NCBI RefSeq assembly: GCF_000003605.2
Contig: NW_003144786.1
Coordinates: forward strand, 1,590,562 to 1,637,060
Direction: 5' to 3'
Length of the DNA stretch: 46,499 nucleotides
Source: Saccoglossus kowalevskii
Taxonomy: Eukaryota; Hemichordata; Enteropneusta; Harrimaniidae
The notes under the pieces are model-generated. The model was not told the origin of the DNA, did not search any database, and saw only the letters and a list, made by a program, of their open reading frames with translations. Made by a program: the position numbers and the translations under genes. Shown here piece after piece: positions 1 to 12,800 of this stretch (positions are counted from its first letter, which is position 1; the number at the start of each line of letters is the position of its first letter).

Positions 1-145
1 TGTATAATCTATTATTAATATCTCATCAAGACCTTCAAGTTATGAAATATTTGGTTACAAATTAAGTAAATATTAAAAAATACATAAAATATGCATAGTT
101 TGCACTAATATTTTGGCGGGACAGATTATGACGTTGAATAAATAC

Positions 146-3100
146 CTCGAGTTGTCCAAATTCTGCAGTTCTCATAAAAGTATCATATGTGAACGGTAAG
201 TTATCGATCATCAGCTCCCATGTCGGATACTCTGTTTCTCTGTACATGTATTCACTGAGTCGATGACAGTTCACGTTATCGGTGTAGAATGCTTGTGATA
301 TCTTGAAACAGTCATCCAACAGAGCGGTCCTTGTCGGAGCAGGAAACACCTGTTAGTGAATAATATTTAGTATTGTACATCTGTTACCGTAATGCCATAA
401 GTTACAGCATGCCGTAATTTTGCGGTATTTTACGGGGTATTTTCATTCTACCATATAAGGAAATGCGAATTCCAAATATGGAATGATTACGCGCGTAAGC
501 GTCCTCTAATAATAAAAAAAACATGGCTGCCATCGGGGTTTGACCGGACTTTTCACGAAGAAGTTCGCTAATTCAGCTGTACTGTCTTCGTGCATACTTT
601 GAGGTATTCTCGTAATAACCTCATAGTATTCATTTGTTCAGACAATTGTTCTAAAACATAATAAATATACTAAAAATTGAAGTAATGAAGAAATATTAAG
701 TTATCCTACCTGAAAGTCTACATCTTCTTTCAGAGCTACTGCCAGACGTTCCCAATTTTCATCATCATAGTTAACACGATAGAATCCGACTTGATTGATA
801 TTTACTACAACCCAATCCAGAGATCCAGCATCTCTCAAATCAATCTCTCCTGTACGAAAGATAGATAGATAACACAATGGAAATATACACGGTTTTAAAT
901 AGATGTAAACCATTACTCCAGGTGTTCAGTGTATCAACGATGCAACACCTGGTTAGTATGCCATATAAACAAGGTGATAGCTGAAAGTAAGTCCGAGGGT
1001 TATAGGATTTGTCGGGCTCAGGTATGAGACATACCGTCCGCTGTGCTCGTACTAGATTAGCGGACAAATTGCAGCATTAAATGAAAAAAAAACACGAATG
1101 GTGACCATTCATAGACATTTTTGATTTGAACATTTATCACACTCGCAGAATTTCATTTTCACGGTTCATCTCAGTATTCCACGAAAAGATGAAATCTGCT
1201 GCAATCTGATCGATGAATCCATGAATGTACGAGCGTATGACTATTACTACAATACTCTTCGTGATATCGCGATATCTAGGGGATTGATTGAAGCTCAAAG
1301 TATGTATTGCGGTTTGTCGATTGCGTAAACCAGTTTAAATTACATAAAAATATATATGCCTACCCGGTTCGTCTGTATTCTGCAACCATTCAAAGTTGGG
1401 GTTTGTGAAGTCTGCTTCTGAGGCATGAGTATACGTAAGTGGTACGTACCATAAATATCTAGAATAGATATCATGTATATTTAACCGATATAGCCGCGAT
1501 TCAACAAAACACAGCATATTCGTATACAACTGGACCTTTTAATATTTTCAAGATTGTTTCAAAGGAACAAATATGTAAGCAACCATACTGTTCAAGGTAC
1601 ACGTATATAATATATTTCCTACCCGAGATTTGCATACTGGTCAGTTGGTTCGTCATTGGGATCACTCAGAAAATGGTCTTGTACAACCGATGCCTTTGCT
1701 TCACTTGTTCTCGTGACAGTTACTACCGGGTGACCATGTTGCAAGGTCCACGTGTCCATTACCATTTTAACGTTAGTATTTCTGTGTCCTCTGTCAGCCT
1801 TAACAAAATGTGTAATAAATTGGAATAATATAACATTGATATGTTAAACGCCACCTGACAGTGTTAGCCAGTGGTTTACTCGTAATAACATAGGTCGTAC
1901 AATGACATAATTATGAGTTTGTTAATGCCGATGCCTTTACGTATTTACCTGTGTCAATTCTTGCCAAAGCTGGTCTGATACAACGCTCTCATACAAGTGA
2001 TTGGTTACGTAGCTGTTGAGGCCTCGACGTATGACATCAATGTCTAAGAAAGATGCCAGATGTCGTAACATACTGGCGCCCTGAGAAAGACATGTTATTT
2101 TAAGTTACTCCCCTGAGATATGTCCTGAACATCGTATGTTTGTTTGTTTGTTTGTTTGTTTGTTTGTTTGTTTGTTTGTAATGAGATGTCATTTCGTTTA
2201 GATAGAAGGTTAATTTAAAAACAACTAAGTATGTCTTTATTTATTAGATAAGTTTGCACTTAATTCATAAATGTAATTATTAACTATAATTGTACAAGCG
2301 AAAATACGTAGTATAGTATAGGTGTTGTCAATGTCAAAGTAGATTAGTTACTGACTGGTGAGTTGGATCATTGTCTTACCCTACTATACGTAGTGGTGTC
2401 AAAAACTCCAGTTATTTCATCTCTCCATCCACTGATTGGTCTAATTTGTGGCACAGCAGACGATGATCTAGCATCAACACGAAACGCTGATTCTAGATCG
2501 AGATTCAAAAATTGATGATCCTGTAAACGAAAGGATTACACAACTTGTTATTTGAAGCGTAAAATATACTGACCTTAATGTCTTATTACATATCAAGGTC
2601 TAGAAACTGAACAAACGTTATAGTATGAATTATAATTGTGAACGAATAACATTGTTGTACCATTCATAACAAGTTCACGGCTCCCAATTTAACACATTTT
2701 ATCAGACGACACGTGATGATGGGATGTGAGTTATCGTGACAACACGTACCATTTTTAATTCAGGATACAGATCCTGCATAATCACGTATTCATGAAAACT
2801 AGCAAAACCTTCGTTTAACCAAATATGGCTCCACCAATCACACGTCAAGTAATTACCATACCACTGAAACAACAGAAACAAATCTGCTATGAATAGAAAT
2901 AAACCGATGATGAGAAATATCAACTGCGAATGAAATATTGTAGGATAATGTCACGATGCGTACCCACATTGAATGAAATCAACACGATTAGTAAAACGCT
3001 GAAAGTGAATTTACCATATGAGCTAATTCATGGGCCACGATAGCTGCCACACTTTGCTGATCGTACGCGTCCTGTGCAGTGGCGTTGTATAACAGACGAT

Positions 3101-6100
3101 TCTCACGGTACAATACACATCCCCAGAATTCAGTCGCCCCTGCCGCGTAATCAGGAATGGCAATCATGTCTGTATTAGGGATGCAAATGTAAAACATAAA
3201 TCAATGTATTCACTTTACAAGTGAAAATAAAGCAAAGATAAAAAAAAGTAATATCATCATGATCTATAAAGATGATCATCATCCTTTTACCGCATAATCT
3301 GTATGTTTTACGCACTGTGATCACCCTGAAAGCGGTTAACAATTTAACACCAGCAACAAAATACACAGCACCATTGTGCTCACCTAATTTCGGAAGTCCA
3401 TAGGGCACGCCAATCAGAGTCTCAAATGCCGTCAATATTTCGCTACCAGCTTCCAAAGCAAATTGCCCCAGTTCCATTCGATCTTCTCGGGCCCAAACTC
3501 TCAACTTAAAATACGACGGGGAAACAGTTTTTGCATTATTAAGTAGATTATTACAATTAATGACGTCACATATTCATCGGATGGTCGTTAATTTTGTATA
3601 CGAATCGTATTTTGTAAATATATGCAAAATCAAGCTGGAAGTGACGTCACTGTGATGACGGATTGGTTATGCTCATTGAAACATGATATTATATTGAGTA
3701 TTATTTACCGGGTAGCCATTTGTTGTCGTGGTTTCAATGTAATCGAAATCAGCCACCACCATTACAAGCAGGTACGTCACCATATTAGGGGTCGTCTCAA
3801 ATCGCGTTTCATTCCAATCATTGCCCAGGTCGACACTCTCGTAAATTGGCATGTTGGACTTCGCCCAGCGTTTGTTGTGATGGATTAGGGAAAGATTAAA
3901 TGTTGCTCTGAAATGTGGTTCGTCAAAGCATGGAAAGACTTCCCTTGCGTAGTTTGGCGTGAATTTAGTGTTACATATCCATCTGAAAACGAAGAAAACA
4001 TTGCGTCATATGCTTCTCTAATCACCATCGGACATGAAGATTACTCCCTCCACTGCATATCACATGACAAACAGGCTTTTTCGATTCCATTGAATTCATA
4101 TATTCTGCAATGTATAACTAGCTTCATATAACATCACATACATACTAATTACTCTCTGGTTACTGCATTGCATAGAAGCAGACATCACGAAAACCCATTT
4201 GCAAATCGGGAAATACTTATACATTTGCAAGTGGGGAAATACTTGCACAGTGGCAATTGACATTGTGTTTGGTAACCCTATGATATATTTCAATACAGAT
4301 AATGTAGGTATTTAAAGCTTTATCTATTGATGCGTGTCAGCTATCGTGTTGACGTCGATGCTACTAAATCAGCTGATAAGAATGTGCATGATTTTTCGAC
4401 CAAATACTGGCCTCTATCATATGTACAATTGTGATGTTTGTGGTTCTTGCGGCGGCAATCTTTTGCGTTATTCCTGATGAATCGTCCCACATGGTGTAAG
4501 ACACGTGTTTCGAAAGTATATTCATAGGAAAACCTGTCCATGAATATGGACATTTTATTTTATTCGCGTTGAGGCAAATTTAGCCCCATAATTTTTTTAC
4601 CATATATGTTTGTTGTATTATCTCATTTGAATTTGAGTCGCTCTAAAGAACACATCGCTATCATGGCGGGTGTGTACACTACACTACATTCATCATCAAT
4701 TATATGTCATATAATAATATTCTTCTGTAAGAAAAAATCACTTCTCAATAATGAAATTAAAAGGTGAGTATTTGATAATAATTTGTCCGAAACAGTAATT
4801 CCCACGGCTTGGACGGCCGATGGGAATTACATTGGAATTAATTTTCAACTTCCTTGTATACATTACTGAATTATCCCATAAACATCTAACCCATTCAGTG
4901 AGGAATTTCCTTATTTGTACGTACATGTGACGCAATTGCACCCTGGGTATACTAAACTGATATCTTAATTGTATGTATTTTGCCATTCTAGAGAAATCAA
5001 AGAAAAGTACGTCGATTTTTCCTTACAGCAAACGATTGTACTTAAAAAATGAATTATTTTGACCGCCATCAAAGTTTTAGGATGCACTACTGTTCTGTAA
5101 AACGTAAATTTTCTATCGGTCCATTTGGTATTATTTGCACATTTTTCTCGATAAGTATCTCATGAAAATTTTTGATATCATGGGATAAATATGTACCAAG
5201 ACATTTGATTGGTTCCTCTAACTATCTGAACGGTATTATAGGATTTGATTGGTTCATCAAGCCAACTAATATGTTTCACCTTTTTTTAAATGTAGCTTGC
5301 GACACTTTCCCGTACATTAACTTCGCAATCAGCTGTTCTCGAAAAATGAGTACATCACCGCATTTTCTTACTTCACTCAAGCATTGTATAACAATGACCA
5401 ATAGTTTGATCAGTATCAAGACATTTCTGAAACATTGGTCAGGTATTGATGCAGATAGCAAGGCGACAGAATGACGCGTTAATAATTAACCGATTGTGAC
5501 GAGTGGCTCTGATAATGCCTTGCCATATACCATATATAATAAATAACCTTGTATATTTACTCGTCTTCAGTAATTGTCCACATTACTCATAAACTGAACT
5601 ATTTATGACAACGATAAGGCAGTGATAAATAATCGTCACAAGGCCGAGTAGACGAAACCATTATTCTTAGTCGAGAACAAACATGTGTAAACAAAAAACG
5701 GGTATAACTTCATTACCCGCTGAGCATTCGGAACACGTTTGTAAGTGAATTGGACCCTGTTGTAAACTGCGTTTAACTTGTTTGTATGTGTTTATAATTT
5801 AAGGTAGCTTAGGTCGTTATATAGACCTGAGTATTTTTGTTTTACTTTAGATCTGCTTCTCAATCACGTTTATGTGTATCTATATTATAACATCATAGTG
5901 GCTAAGAGTTGTCGAAGGCAAAGAAATAAGAACAGACAGGTATATATGGTCCACCGAAAAATGACCATGATCTGTGGGTTGGCACCATTGTGTGCACCGT
6001 ACAATGGCCTCAATATTTCCCTCTGTGAACAATGTGGTGTGAACCCAGGATCATGTGATATATTTTGTTTAATTGATTTGAGGGGTTAATGGTTTCTAAA

Positions 6101-7167
6101 CTGTAATGATCATTTTGGCATGGGCAGTGCTGAAAGAGTGATTTTTGATCGTAGTCGACATGTAGAGCTAAGGGAACCGAGCTCGTGGTTTATGATGATT
6201 TGGGGTATGTGTATATATTTTGGAAAAGCTCATTGCACTTTGTACAATGTTACACCTAAATCACGTGAATGTACTGACTGCGATATTTATATATGCGCGT
6301 TATCACTGTTTGCCATCACAGACCGGTACTGAAATGTACAATATATCTGAACGTGTACATGCTTGTGCACTGTGCATATTTATTTTCCATTACGTTACAA
6401 TCATTTAAAATCAAAATAGATGGCAGTTTTGTTGACAATTGTGCCACATGTATTAATATTTTCAGTTCCGTTTTAAATTCGAATGCGTATACTAACCTAG
6501 TTTCGCCGTATATTTCATAAGACTGAAAATACATTCCATACTGGTCGTCATCGGCGTTCCCCATTAAAGCACCAAAATCAAGTATCTCCAGGGTGTAGTT
6601 GTTTCCTGCCTCCATAGTTTCAACAGTTTCCACAACAAAAAGCTCGTGTATCTCGTCTAATTCTCCAGACTTTATACCGATCTCCTTTCCTGTGTCACTC
6701 TCTGTGATCTTAATCATGCCTGGTTCAAAGTTAACATTCAAGAATCTACTGTTCATCTTGACAGTGTTCGTGGATTCATCACAGCGGAGGTAGATAGTCT
6801 CATGACCTTCGAATGTAAATCTCTCCATTTCACTGGTTTCATATTCGTATAGGAACATCTTTACAGTGAGATCGTAGTGTAGGGGATAAAGAGAATTGGG
6901 TAACCTTTCCTCGAATGGTTCTCTTCGTGTCGGAGTTGGCTCCTCAGGTTCCTCGGGTAGTCGGAATAGTGGCTCGCTGCATTCTTCTGACACTGGTTCA
7001 CATTCTTCCGATGAGTTGGGAACAAAATAGAATAACACTGCAACTCCGACTAACAAGAGAATGATTACGACGCAGATAAAGATTGCCGCAGTTTTGGTGA
7101 TAGTTATTGTGTTCTTCTTCTTCTTCAGTTCCCCGTCCTCGAGGTACATACGTTCACTGCCCCCCAT
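146..7167 (-). CDS. M1 zinc aminopeptidase (aminopeptidase N-like), APN-A, C-terminus beyond left edge
   Basis: A type II membrane ectoenzyme that should remove N-terminal residues from peptides outside the cell. Eleven coding exons keep frame: 6497-7167, 3709-3982, 3384-3504, 3015-3169, 2750-2863, 2380-2520, 1949-2080, 1623-1798, 1364-1458, 710-849, 146-349 (741 codons). Residues 1-26 are cytoplasmic with a KKKK run, 27-49 a membrane helix, 50-88 an acidic, proline-rich stalk; the peptidase module begins near [10 protein letters not shown]. Seen: FPCFDEP in exon 2; HELAH at 402-406 and zinc-ligand Glu425 in WLNEGF (HEXXH-X18-E); likely transition-state Tyr490. The usual GAMEN motif reads GATEF (366-370). 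The start is Met at 7165-7167, because a splice acceptor (tttacag) lies one base upstream, implying a 5' UTR exon further right. The C-terminal ERAP-like domain continues left of the window; APN-B shows what those exons should look like. Family assignment is secure; substrate is unknown. Confidence 0.93.
381..646. repeat. Dispersed intronic repeat, copy 1 (short form)
   Basis: This block lies in the APN-A intron between exons 710-849 and 146-349. It matches 41346-41730 through shared stretches such as 'ccaaatatggaatgattacg' and 'tcttcgtgcatactttgagg'. This copy lacks about 150 internal bases present in the other, including the left arm of a large hairpin. The two copies sit in non-equivalent introns of the two aminopeptidase genes, so they are separate insertions. 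No protein is encoded; class unknown. Confidence 0.75.
2137..2179. repeat. (TTTG)n microsatellite
   Basis: About ten uninterrupted tttg units in the APN-A intron between exons 2380-2520 and 1949-2080. Confidence 0.95.
2750..3169 (-). other. Catalytic-core exons of APN-A (exopeptidase motif, HEXXH and third zinc ligand)
   Basis: Exon 3015-3169 ends exactly after HELAHM (donor gtaaat); exon 2750-2863 starts with TGG after a ttgtttcag acceptor and gives WYGNYLT followed by WLNEGFASF. All three zinc ligands (two His, one Glu) and the general-base Glu are present, so the enzyme should bind zinc. The exopeptidase motif just upstream is GATEF, not GAMEN: the Glu that holds the substrate amino group is kept, while Met becomes Thr and Asn becomes Phe. 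I re-read these codons on the reverse strand at 3120-3160 (GGG GCG ACT GAA TTC). Confidence 0.9.
3983..6496 (-). other. Intron 1 of APN-A (2.5 kb), no gene seen
   Basis: It joins the membrane-anchor exon to the FPCFDEP exon in phase 2. The donor reads AG|gttagt and the acceptor ttttcag. I find no exon, RNA gene or recognisable transposon protein. The only clear structure is a hairpin at 4795-4830 with perfect 10-base arms (gtaattccca / tgggaattac) around a GC-rich loop. Confidence 0.7.
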
Positions 7168-8500
7168 GCTGTAAAATTGACGGTAACTAATATGGTCAGT
7201 AAACAGTACCGGCACGACGAGTGAGTTGTGGCAGGCAAAACGAGTAGGAGCCAAACTATTGAATTTGGACTTTACACGGACTGTCATTCGGTACCATGAT
7301 TGGCCAAATGGTAATAATATTCATGCTATCAATAAACAAACGTACACTGGTACAGGGCTACGATCAGCCAATTTGTCACCGCTTTCTCTGGCATGACTAG
7401 GGGATTGGGGGGGGGGTCATCTTGTTATCTTTAGGTTAGCCAGAATGAAAAGTATTACTTTCTCATAACGTTGTACTTCATGACCACACATTAAAACGTA
7501 TGTGTTATATATTATCTCAAAAATAACACACACAAAAAAAAAACACACACACACGCAACACAAAAGCGTATTTTTGGTGTCGCATGACATATGTTGAATG
7601 CATTTCAAAAACAGGAAATACGAAATAAACAAGTACAATCTACGTCATAAACCGATGATATCGATGACGTCCAACACAAACAAATTAGGGTAATCTACCC
7701 CCGCGAGATTTCGAATTATTATTATCGCAAGCCTCATAAGCGCGTTTCGTTGAATGTGACAACTCATTTTGTCGCATACAACGTGAACTTGGAGAGCGTT
7801 TTTCATCAAAATTAGTATGTTATGCCTGCTCAAACAAGAACAGTAGTGATTGAAGCTGGGTCATTTGATTTTGGCCTTATTGAGATTTCCATTCACTACC
7901 ATCAGCACACTCTTAGTCGGTGTCTTAGTGGTTCTATGGTTGGGATTGACCCATTTGCCAGTAAGATTTGAGCTCGAGTCTACTGTCGATTATATATAAT
8001 GACACTCAGTTGGAAACTCAAGGTATAGATGCAGGTTCTTGGGCACTTTCAGTTACTCCCGTGCGTGTTTGAGTGGGCATGGTTTGCATCGAGAAAGCAT
8101 GATAGTACATTACCAATATGTTCAGTCATCACCAGCAATTTGGACATAGGTGAGACAGCAAACAAACTTTTATTTTTCAAAATTATTTTTCATAAAAACC
8201 TCTAAATGTGAATGTTATAAACTTTCTTTTATTTCTTCACAATATGGTAATGCCCACTCATTGGTAAGCAATGAACATTCTCGTCCCCATAGCTTAATTC
8301 CGCTTCGGGGACGCGTGCCGTAAAGAGATCGTGTCTTCACAACTATGCTAAAAAATATACGTAAGCCAAACATTAATCGCAGACTTCTCGCCTATTATGA
8401 ATATGTTATCAAAATTGATCTCGCCTTCACCCATGTGTGCCCTTGTTACCACGATTTATTAATGTTATTGTTATGATATATGGTGAACATGATGACCATG

Positions 8501-8688
8501 CAATCTGATTAAAATAAGATCCTGGTTGGCTTAATTTTTTTTATATAATTACTATAATTATTATTTATTTTAAATATTTACTACTTTACTTATTATTTAT
8601 TTTAATTATTTTTTGACGTTACAATTATTTTGCTGCAAGAATGGTTTTGTTCGTGAAAGCCAACCAGGATCTTATTTTAATCAGATTG
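8501..8688. mobile_element. MITE with perfect 32-bp terminal inverted repeats and 10-bp target-site duplication
   Basis: The element is 188 bp. Its left end (8501-8532, starting caatctgattaaaataag) is the exact reverse complement of its right end (8657-8688). The flanks are an exact direct repeat, gatgaccatg, at 8491-8500 and 8689-8698. The interior is AT-rich without an ORF, so it is non-autonomous. A 9-11 bp duplication is typical of Mutator-like elements; that class is inferred only from duplication length. Confidence 0.92.
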
Positions 8689-8873
8689 GATGACCATGGT
8701 ACTATAGAAAAACACAGGGTATTTTACAGTAGTTCAGCGGGAGCTCAAGAATGTTTAACATCAAGCGATAATAAATAGATCCGATGCAATGAGCATTGGT
8801 GCATATCGTAGCACTGTTAATTTCACAAGGGATTTATATATTTATGAAAATAAATCAATATAATTATAACTGT

Positions 8874-8940
8874 GTAATAATATAGGTATATACGCCCACT
8901 TTACGGGGATTACATTGTGTATGCACTGTAAATAGGAAAC
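8874..8940. repeat. ~65-bp direct repeat, copy 1
   Basis: It shares 'acgcccactttac' and a following 'gtatgca' motif, in the same order and spacing, with 9622-9690. Identity is roughly three quarters by eye. The function is unknown. Confidence 0.55.
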
Positions 8941-9621
8941 GCCAGGCTTGAATAAACACAGAACTAAACATTTCATAAATAATCAGTCATTGTTTTGTTT
9001 GAATACGAATATGACATTTTATGATATTGTCAAAATATGACGTATGACTCACAAAGGCGCATTTAACAAGACGCAGATAAAGCAATTGGGCTATTGTTCA
9101 TTTCACACGCCTGCAAAGCAACAAAACGTATTACGTCATCCAAAATAATAAGCAAACATATTTTTTCAAGAGAAAATGCAATAATTTTAGAACTGATGAC
9201 ATAAATCTTACAATGTACTGATCCATATTTATACAACTACTTAGAGTGATCCATTCCGTTGAAAACAAAGACTGGAGCAAGAAATATGTCAGTCATCATT
9301 TCATTTAATGTCAGGGCAAAACAGTAAGAAGGTCGCCACTTGTACATCGCAATGTTAAAATAAATTAACGCACTATGTATGGTCTTAACTGACAACTGAG
9401 GGGTCGTTTAATATGTTTAACTAATTCGGCAATGAAATCACTGTTACCGTTTTAGATCAAACCGCAACACAACTTGACGCCCTTGGCAAATAATACTTGT
9501 TACAAAAATATCATAGGTTTATCCGCCTTTTTAAAAAATGACAGAAGGAAAATTTCAAAATAAAACATACATCCTGTTATGATAGTGTTAACCTAGGATG
9601 AAATCAATATAGTCAACATAG

Positions 9622-9690
9622 ATATGTAATAACATAGGTACATACGCCCACTTTACAAACAGTATATATGTATGCATTGCAAACATAATA
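9622..9690. repeat. ~65-bp direct repeat, copy 2
   Basis: Partner of 8874-8940 (shared acgcccactttac core), about 750 bp away in the same orientation and just downstream of the inferred ALP-A stop codon. Confidence 0.55.
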
Positions 9691-9854
9691 CGACTAATCC
9701 AATAATTTGCTAGGTAAGAGAAAAGCAGAACTGGGGAAAATAAAACGTACGATGAATATTCAACCACTGTACCGATATATTCTGTTGGACCACGAGTGTA
9801 ATACAGCAATTATATTCTACCGTCACTGTTACCTAGCTAGCTGCTCGTCGTACC

Positions 9855-12800
9855 TTACCTATGTGTATCATCTTCATCTTCATTCGATTTACGGCAATAC
9901 CTGTGACAAGCTAGTCCAATTAACGTCAAGACTGTAGCAGTAATAAGGACCGGCATGTCATTGTTCCAGAGTAAAATGGTGCCAGAGCACAACGAATGAA
10001 GTGCTATAATATAATGAAGTGTGTCATCTAAGTTTTGGACTTTGTTCTCAGTGACGTAAATTACGCCTATTAGTTTGCACTGGGCGTTCGATAGTTGTAG
10101 AGATAATTGCAATATACACACTTCATTTGTAATATTGACATTGAAGGGCGGTAGTCTTTGCGCGACGCGTGTTTGCGTAAACAAATGGTGTATTTTACAC
10201 GCGTGGTGTACGTCACCTCGGATCCCATATTGCGCACGGCCAACGCCCATTAAATAACTTATACGGTAATGCATAATATTACGCGTCATTGGGAGACGTG
10301 TTTTTTCGTTGTGTCTGTAGTAATGTATTGTCTGTATACTGACTGTATTTGTGTATGGACGTTTCATGTGACTGGACAGTGTGTGGAGAAAACTGGTTTA
10401 CCTCCCCCCCCCCCCACGCACACACACTGCATACACCACCAATAACACATGGACTCTCTTGAACCATACCATTTCTAAATGACGCCCAGTAAAATCCCGA
10501 TTCTCTGTGTACTCGTTCTATATGTGAATTCTTTACAGACGGAACATTGCTACGATCCCTATAATTGTTACCTGGTATACAGACTTATTAGTTGCTAGAA
10601 CTGATAATAAAATATTCACCCATGTTTGGATAACATCATGATATATACGTGGTATGGAAAATATTTCAAAAAAATACGTCATATCTGCAATACCATATGT
10701 GCACTTCAGCATGTATACATGCACATATTTATCTTATAGGAGCAAGGATGGGGAAGGGCAAGGACGGAAGGGGTGCCAAATGATTAAAATCTGATGTATC
10801 GTACGGCGTGTAATGTTTTTAATTTTATATATTTCATTTAATTATTACTATTTTTTTTTAAATACTTTTTCGATTATAGTTTTCATTATCACGTACATCT
10901 TTACAATGGGAGTGTAATTTTTTTAAGGAAGTTGCTTAGATTGGGTTTCCGGGTTCCAACGCTGTCTTTGGAAACCGGCTTACCTGTTTCGTGTATTAAT
11001 ACATTTTGTAAACGATATAACATAAGAAAACAATTAGTCAAACAAAATGAAATGTATACTTATAGGCAACAAGGACATAACCACACTTGTTCAAACCCCT
11101 ACGCGCGAGATAGTAGCTGCGACATGATCGTGTTCCTTATCTGAGGTTAGACAAGGTCAGCACTTTACGGTGATGTACAAACAGTCAGTATATATATATG
11201 ACCCGCATGGAAACGACCACCACTGTTGCTCCATGACCATACCTCCATGACCATATCGATCAACGTCGACAGAAAAGTACATAATTCCATCATGAATGAA
11301 AGGTGATCATACCATGGAGGTAATTTAGTACCTCCATGGTCATACTAAAATATCGCTTATATTTGGTCAGAATATGAAAATTGACAATTTAAAATCGGTT
11401 ATTTATTCTGACAACCTCAACAAATGGATCTTTGAAACCAAATAATGTGTGAAAACGATACAGCGACTTCACAGCAACTTTGAATATAATCGCTGAACGT
11501 AAATCAGGGGAATAGGTTCAGATAAACAACTTTCCTTAATTACATGTGTAATATAACATCAAATATGTAATAATAATCATTGTTTGGAGTGTTCACGGAT
11601 TATACACCACCAACGTGAAACGTTTGTGTTAGACCGCCACAGTACACTTCCACAACGACACTTTAGAACATATTTAGAACCCGTATTACGGTAGTGCATA
11701 TTGAAGGTTTCAGCTAACACCTTCTACATATTATATTTGCGCAGTGAGGGATAGACGGATATGAAACCGTTCAATCGGATCTTTCCTATTGATTGGAGAC
11801 ACCATTGAATAAGTGAGTAGTTTGGTTTGTAGTGAAACATGCGCGATATGTAACCTGAATGTCAGAAGAGATGACGTAATCATGGCGACTCACTGTCTCC
11901 ATAGGGATATACTGTTACTATACACAGTGAAATGAACCCACCCTTTATTACAAAAAAAAAAAAAAAAAAAAAAATAACTGAGGCTGTGCTTCCGGAATGT
12001 ACATTGTTTACGTACATAGTGATTTTCCCCTTAGTTCACAAAAACAACTGTCATCGCCCATATCAACGATACAAAAAATACAAAGTATGCTTCCTTATAC
12101 GTTTAATTATCCACTAGATTGTATGCGCAATTAAGAAAGATAAAGTACAACTTTTTCAAACTCATTTTAATAGTTTCTCTCCTTCGCTCTTCATAATATT
12201 CACGCACCCGTCTCAATTAAGTGCATAAGTATTACTACAACGACAAGGTACCAGTATGATTGAAGACGTAGTCCAGGGACACCTATAATAAAACAGCCGT
12301 CATTAAAGAGAACATGATGCAGATAAGCGAAAATGTTTCTTTTCTACACAATTCTTGTCCACGTGACAATTGTCTCTACTTCTGTAACTCCAAACATGTT
12401 CTATTGTGGATCAGTACAGCGTCATTTTTTGTCATAATTCTCCAAACGTTTTTCATATTTATATTGGTGACGCCATTAACTGCATGCATATAAAAATTAT
12501 TAAAACAATTTGTTTAACGTGCAGACATAATTATACTTAATTATACATAATTATACAATGTCAATCAGCTAAGTCTGCATGTATGTAATTATTATTATTA
12601 TTAATTAATTAATTAATGGAAAAATTAATCTGAAAGACAATGCTAACCGTTGCTTCTATGTGTTGCGTATTCACCCAATCTAGCTGCATATTTGATGACA
12701 TGTGCGATGTAAGTTTGTTCATGTACGCCTTGGAATAAATGTGAATATGGTCCATCGGCGTGAATCGATACGTCTTCACCGCCATGCGATTCTCTGTGTG

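Larger units (their letters stand above)
7168..9854. other. Intergenic region between APN-A 5' end and ALP-A 3' end
   Basis: No coding exon is recognised. Contents: the probable 5' UTR acceptor of APN-A at 7169-7170; a CCAAT-type sequence (ggccaatca on the minus strand) near 7295-7303; a CA/A-rich tract near 7530-7560; a short hairpin at 8282-8313 (cgtcccc / ggggacg); a MITE at 8501-8688; and two copies of a ~65-base repeat at 8874-8940 and 9622-9690. The APN-A upstream exon and promoter should lie here but cannot be placed. Confidence 0.6.

Noticed and set aside
2988-3504. GATEF read as evidence that APN-A is a pseudogene
   Set aside because: All visible exons are open, splice phases agree, and zinc and catalytic residues are intact; a diverged active gene is more likely.
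7880-7992. tRNA-like stretch with a B-box-like gctcgagtc
   Set aside because: No acceptor or anticodon stem can be paired; at best a decayed SINE head, too weak to annotate.
10004-10367. The 171-codon open frame ending at 9855 taken as one whole gene
   Set aside because: Only its last 149 bases follow a usable acceptor and fit the ALP-A phase; the upstream part shows no domain and no start context.
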